Assembly: GCA_039028635.1 (NCBI GenBank)
Contig: JBCCHV010000026.1
Coordinates: forward strand, 1-64,000
Source of the DNA: Acidobacteriota bacterium
GTDB taxonomy: Bacteria; Acidobacteriota; Thermoanaerobaculia; Multivoradales; JBCCEF01
Length of the DNA: 64,000 nucleotides
Direction: 5' to 3'
Position 1 is the first letter of the stretch. The number at the start of each line of letters is the position of its first letter. The notes under the pieces are model-generated. The model did not search any database and was not told where the DNA came from. It saw only the letters and a list, made by a program, of their open reading frames with translations. A program made the position numbers and the translations under genes. Positions 60,410 to 64,000 of this stretch are shown in pieces.

Positions 60410-62551
60410 TCAGGGCAGCAGAGGTCTCAGGGTGCCGTCTTCCCGCTCCTCCACCAGCAACAGGTGGAAGCCCCGGCGCGGGCCGGTCCGCACGAATCCT
60501 TCGTAGCCGGTGAAGCTCTCGGTCACCGCCAGAAACTTGCCCGAGCGGGCCGGGTTCGAGGCCCGCCGGTAGGCGTCGAGGGCGGCCTCGGTGATGTGTC
60601 GTCCAACCAGCATCGCGCCGCCGATGTCACCGCCTTTGGTGCGCGCCGTCTTGGCTCGCACCACCTCGTCGCGAAAGGCGTCGAGCTCTCGTGGCGTCAC
60701 CGTCGTCACCCGGTTGATCAGATGCAGAACCTTGCCGGAGGCGTCGAAGGTGACGGCATCGAAGGTGTCCGAGGCCTCGCTGCCGAGGCGCGGCAGATCG
60801 TGGTGGAGCCGCGCCGAGCGAACCTCGGCGAACCAATCGATCAGGTACTTCCAGCGCTCGGCGCGCTCGCGCTCACGGAAGAACGCGGGCGCCTCGCCGA
60901 GGGCCCAGCGCAAGGCCCGATAGGCCGGGTCCTGCTCGACCGGCAGGTCCCGCGGCGGCGTCGCCTCCGGCAAGAGGCTCCCGTCGTCCTGGCGCCGCAG
61001 GCCGAAATCCCGCAGACCGCGTTGGTAGGACCGGTAGGCGGGCTCGACCCGCGCCGCGTCGACTCGCACCCGCACCGGCAGGGCCGACACCAGCTCGCGC
61101 CACGGGCGCTCCACCGGCAGCCCCTGCCAGCCGCTGGTGAACAGGCGAAGGGTGGCGCGTCCCGCGGACATCAAGACCCAACCGAGGCCCGGCTCGCCCT
61201 CGAGGCGCAGGATGCCGTCGAAGGACTCGCGGGCCAACTTGTCGCCCAAGGCCGAAAGATTGACGAAGGACGAATCGAGGCCTTCGTGCAGGGTCCGCGG
61301 GGGAAACAGCAGGGAGGCCAAGACCCGCACCTGCCCGGCGCCGCCCGGCGCAGTGTGGAGGATCGCCTCGGCACGCTCCGCCAGGCTTTCCACCACCACG
61401 TCGCCGGCGATGCCGCGCTGCTCGTTCACGGCCCCCAGGATGAGACCGTCGGCAACCAGCAGGCAGGCCTTGCCGACTCGCACGGCACCCGCGAAGGGAG
61501 GCGCGTGGAGGGGCACTTCGAGCAAGCGATCGAGCAGCTCCGACGGCTGCTGCAGGGCCAGCGAGCGCTCCGGCCAGGAGCGCACGGCGGCACCGATCAG
61601 GCCGGCCGGATCCTCCGGCACCCCGGTGACGACGCCGTCCGCCAAAGCGGTCAGCTGGCTCGAGGACACCGCCCCCGAGGTCGTCATGACGGCGGTTCCC
61701 GAGATCTCCGCCTCGAGCCCGCGGAGGGCGGCGGTCATCTCGGCCGCCGACTGGAAGCGCTCGTCGACGTTCTTGGCCAAGGCCCGGGCGACGATCTCTT
61801 CCAGGCCCCGCGGCAGATCCGACTGGTGCGTCGACAACGGCGCCGGAGCCTGGTGGAAGATCGCCATCGACACCTCGAGAAGGTCTTTGCCGACGAACGG
61901 AAAGCTCCCGGTGAGCAGGTAGTAGAGGACGATGCCGACGGAGAAGAGATCCGATCGGCCATCGACCTCGACGCCGCGGAGCTGCTCCGGGGAAGCGAAG
62001 CGCGGCGTCGCGAAAACGTTGCCCGCCTGGGTCTGCACCAGTCCCAGTCCCTGGATCCGGGCGATGCCGAAATCGGTCACCTTGAGGCGCCCGTCGTCGA
62101 GCATGACCAGGTTGGCGGGCTTGATGTCGCGGTGCACGATTCCCGCCCGATGGGCCGCGTCGAGGGTCGAGAGGAGCTCGCGGCCGAGGCGCAGCACCTG
62201 CTCCGGCGCCATCGCCCCGTCGTCCTCTACCAACTGCTCCAGGGTCTTGCCGGCCAGCCACTCCATGGCGATGAAGGGCGTGCCCTCGACCTCGCCGGTG
62301 CGGTAGATGGTGGTGGCTCCCGGATGGGCGAGGGCGGCCGCCGCCCGCGCCTCCTGCAAGAACCGCAGGCGGTACTCCCGCACCACCTCGGCCGGCTGGT
62401 CGTCGAGCAGGCCGGGCTTGAGCACCTTGATCGCCAGCGGTCGCTCGAGCAGCGGCTCGGTGGCTCGGTACACGATGCCCATGGACCCTTCGCCCACGAC
62501 CTGCTCGACGGAATAGGGGAAGCTCTCGGTTGGACGGGAAGGAAGGTTCAT
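60410..62551 (-). CDS. Serine/threonine protein kinase with unknown C-terminal domains
   Basis: A 713-residue cytosolic kinase. Residues ~14-275 are a Hanks-type catalytic domain: GEGSMGIVYRA (P-loop), AIKVLKP (catalytic Lys), HRDIKPANLVM (catalytic Asp) and DFGIARI. There is no transmembrane helix and no PASTA repeats. Residues ~330-560 hold a regulatory part I do not recognise, rich in GAVRVGKACLLVADGLILGAV. The last ~110 residues (FDAVTFDASGKVLHLINRVTTVTPRELDAFRDEVV...) look like a restriction-endonuclease-type alpha/beta fold without its catalytic residues, which is inference. It is divergent from the VWFA-related gene. Confidence 0.9.
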   Translation of the reverse strand: MNLPSRPTESFPYSVEQVVGEGSMGIVYRATEPLLERPLAIKVLKPGLLDDQPAEVVREYRLRFLQEARAAAALAHPGATTIYRTGEVEGTPFIAMEWLAGKTLEQLVEDDGAMAPEQVLRLGRELLSTLDAAHRAGIVHRDIKPANLVMLDDGRLKVTDFGIARIQGLGLVQTQAGNVFATPRFASPEQLRGVEVDGRSDLFSVGIVLYYLLTGSFPFVGKDLLEVSMAIFHQAPAPLSTHQSDLPRGLEEIVARALAKNVDERFQSAAEMTAALRGLEAEISGTAVMTTSGAVSSSQLTALADGVVTGVPEDPAGLIGAAVRSWPERSLALQQPSELLDRLLEVPLHAPPFAGAVRVGKACLLVADGLILGAVNEQRGIAGDVVVESLAERAEAILHTAPGGAGQVRVLASLLFPPRTLHEGLDSSFVNLSALGDKLARESFDGILRLEGEPGLGWVLMSAGRATLRLFTSGWQGLPVERPWRELVSALPVRVRVDAARVEPAYRSYQRGLRDFGLRRQDDGSLLPEATPPRDLPVEQDPAYRALRWALGEAPAFFRERERAERWKYLIDWFAEVRSARLHHDLPRLGSEASDTFDAVTFDASGKVLHLINRVTTVTPRELDAFRDEVVRAKTARTKGGDIGGAMLVGRHITEAALDAYRRASNPARSGKFLAVTESFTGYEGFVRTGPRRGFHLLLVEEREDGTLRPLLP

Positions 62552-62731
62552 CGCACTCCAGCTCAGGAAAGATGGTTGTCACGTCAGATCAGTCAACGCT
62601 CCTGATCCTACGGCGAACCGACCCTCGTGGACTTCCCGAATTCGTTTAAATCCGATCACGAGATTCTCACGGACCGGCGACTCCCCCGGGGGACAGGCCT
62701 CCTGGCACCGCTCTTGCTCCTTTGAGAGGCC
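62552..62731. other. Divergent intergenic region
   Basis: Carries the sigma54 promoter for the plus-strand gene. On the minus side the kinase start is preceded by GGAG (CTGAGCTGGAGTGCG then ATG). The central part has an AT-richer stretch near 62640-62660 (gaattcgtttaaatccgatc). No other feature is visible. Confidence 0.55.
62703..62718 (+). promoter_or_regulatory. Near-consensus sigma54 promoter
   Basis: TGGCACCGCTCTTGCT fits the sigma54 consensus TGGCAC-N5-TTGCT at all fixed bases, with the -24 GG (62704-62705) and -12 GC (62716-62717) correctly ten bases apart. The start site would be near 62729, two or three bases before the ATG at 62732. Confidence 0.75.
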
Positions 62732-64000
62732 ATGGCACACTCGACTCCCCCTCCGCCGCGCTGGCCGCTGGTACTGATCCTGCTGATCTCCCTAGGCTAC
62801 CGCGCCCTGTCGTCGGACACCTTCGACGATCGGGCACAGGTGACGGCGGTGGACCTGGTGGTCGAGCTCCCCAAGGGCCGATCGCCGGACTCGAGCGATG
62901 GCTTCACCGTCCTCCGGGACGGACAGGCGCTGCCGGTGGTGGCCGTGGACGGCGACGAGCCGTGGTCCCTGGTGCTCTACTTCGATCGCCAGCTGACGGC
63001 CGCCGGCGGCGTCGCCTGGGCGGCCGACCTGCTGAGCGCCCAGGCCGAATCCCTCACCGCCCTCGGCCCGGTCGAAGTGGTGGTCGCCGACGCCACCGCC
63101 GACCTCACCGGCACGACCACCCGCGACCCGGATCTGTTGCGGCGCACCCTGGCCGCCCTCACTCTGGAACCGCCGACGCGCCACCTGGTGGCCGATCTGC
63201 GCGGCGAGTTCCTCGCCGCCCTCGCCGCCGGGAAGGCCGACCCCTCCCTCGCGCCGGCGGTGGCCGCCGAGGAAGGACGGCTGGTTCGCGAGCGCCAGGA
63301 TCTCCTGCTCAGCGCCCTCTTGAGCCGGCACGGAAGCAGCGGTCGGCGCGCCGTCTTGCTGGTCAGCGATGGCTTCGATCTCGAGCCGGCGAGCTTCTAC
63401 CGCCTTCACTGGCAGGCGATGACCGACCTCGACTGGAGCGACCGGCAGGAGGTCTTCGCCCGCACCCTCGCCGCCTATGGCTGGATCGTCGCACCGCTGG
63501 TCCGGCCCGAGCCGGAGCCGCCGGAGCGCCGCTGGGGGCCGTTGCGCTCCATCGAGGTGCGCATCGATCGCAACTGGAATCCAGCCAAGGCGCGAGCCTT
63601 CGTCGAGCTCGGCGACGCCCGCCGCGGCCAGGGCCTGTGGGAGGACGCCGCCGATGCCTACCGACAGGCGGTCTACCACTTCTATGGCCAGCCCAAGCTG
63701 GCGACCGAAGAAGCAGCCGCGGAGGTCGCCCTCGGCGAGGTGCTGCAGAGGGCCGGCAAAGTCGAAGAGGCACAACGCGCCTTTCGTCAGGCGGTGCGCA
63801 AGGATCCCAGCCTGGCAGGTCGCTTTCCGGAGCTGGCGGCTCGCCTGATCGATCCGCTACCGGCCCTCGAGGAGCTCGCCACAACCACCCTGGGCCGGCT
63901 GGTGCGCGCCCCCGGAGCCCTCGAAGCGGCCCTCGACAGCCTCGGACGGCGGGTCCGCCTCACCTACCAGGTGTCCGGTTTCCCAGACGGTCGCCTGCAT
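62732..64000 (+). CDS. VWFA-related secreted protein with TPR repeats (3' end cut)
   Basis: 423 codons are open to the right edge, so the gene is partial. A signal peptide or anchor (PLVLILLISLGYRALSSDT) starts it. The part from DRAQVTAVDLVVELPKGRSPDSSDGFTVLRDGQALPVV to WSLVLYFDRQLT and RAVLLVSDGFD matches the VWFA-related Acidobacterial domain, a secreted von Willebrand A-like module. Residues ~285-375 have a TPR unit (ARRGQGLWEDAADAYRQAVYHF). It has GAGAGG 7 bases before the ATG, but a sigma54 promoter places the mRNA start almost at the ATG. Confidence 0.82.
   Translation, partial: MAHSTPPPPRWPLVLILLISLGYRALSSDTFDDRAQVTAVDLVVELPKGRSPDSSDGFTVLRDGQALPVVAVDGDEPWSLVLYFDRQLTAAGGVAWAADLLSAQAESLTALGPVEVVVADATADLTGTTTRDPDLLRRTLAALTLEPPTRHLVADLRGEFLAALAAGKADPSLAPAVAAEEGRLVRERQDLLLSALLSRHGSSGRRAVLLVSDGFDLEPASFYRLHWQAMTDLDWSDRQEVFARTLAAYGWIVAPLVRPEPEPPERRWGPLRSIEVRIDRNWNPAKARAFVELGDARRGQGLWEDAADAYRQAVYHFYGQPKLATEEAAAEVALGEVLQRAGKVEEAQRAFRQAVRKDPSLAGRFPELAARLIDPLPALEELATTTLGRLVRAPGALEAALDSLGRRVRLTYQVSGFPDGRLH

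Noticed and set aside
60464-62605. 713-codon plus-strand frame opposite the kinase
   Set aside because: Shadow of the kinase gene, which has all catalytic motifs on the other strand.

Overview
The window is very GC-rich, densely coded bacterial chromosome with short intergenic gaps and many 4-base ATGA stop/start overlaps. It holds about 53 protein genes, the last cut by the right edge. I saw no tRNA, rRNA, CRISPR array, complete insertion sequence or phage module. The gene set points to a Gram-negative with an outer membrane: LpxH-like hydrolase, an Mla-type MCE lipid transporter, and an alpha-2-macroglobulin with penicillin-binding protein 1C. The secreted gene at the right edge resembles the VWFA-related family of Acidobacteriota. 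Together with an MglA-like GTPase, bactofilin, a DUF4388 protein and a large Ser/Thr kinase, this suggests Acidobacteriota, perhaps the Thermoanaerobaculia side. That placement is inference; no marker RNA is present.

Layout. 0-7 kb: an unknown gene, then an apparent operon of MglA-like GTPase, nrdR, lon and thiL ending at a clear terminator. 7-12 kb: a tandem helix-turn-helix protein, a peroxiredoxin, methionine sulfoxide reductase msrC and a sigma54 activator. 12-18 kb: aroA behind a PhnP-like hydrolase, a secreted protein, bactofilin with a methyltransferase-like gene, and a NUDIX gene with a secreted OB-fold-like protein. 18-22 kb: accessory stretch, visibly less GC-rich, with an unknown Cys/His-motif protein, a DUF4157 protein with a candidate cysteine-enzyme C-terminus, and a secreted beta-propeller. 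22-30 kb: pbpC and alpha-2-macroglobulin. 30-38 kb: SRPBCC, NUDIX-MBL fusion, DUF72, DinB, LpxH, Mrp, PlsC, and an SPFH/ribbon-helix-helix pair.

38-46 kb: the MCE transporter (permease, ATPase, MlaD), then a UDP-sugar set (4-epimerase, ugd, UDP-glucuronate decarboxylase) that can turn UDP-glucose into UDP-glucuronate, UDP-galacturonate and UDP-xylose, then a YggX-like protein, a VTT membrane protein and an acetyltransferase. 46-50 kb: a divergent ClpX-like ATPase, a TPR protein, a Phd/PIN toxin-antitoxin pair and an SDR. 50-58 kb: a beta-helix surface protein beside a two-component system, and an anti-sigma/sigma/TPR cassette. 58-64 kb: DUF4388 protein, exonuclease III, SGNH hydrolase, Ser/Thr kinase and the VWFA-related gene behind a near-consensus sigma54 promoter.

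The observations most worth following are the DUF4157 protein with its Cys/His/Glu domain; a ClpX paralogue that has lost the parts needed for protein unfolding and ClpP docking; the SPFH/RHH pair behind two GATATC sites 11 bp apart; a recurring -10-like box placed 6-8 bases before the start codon, suggesting leaderless mRNAs; and a composite palindromic repeat present twice with one block inverted.
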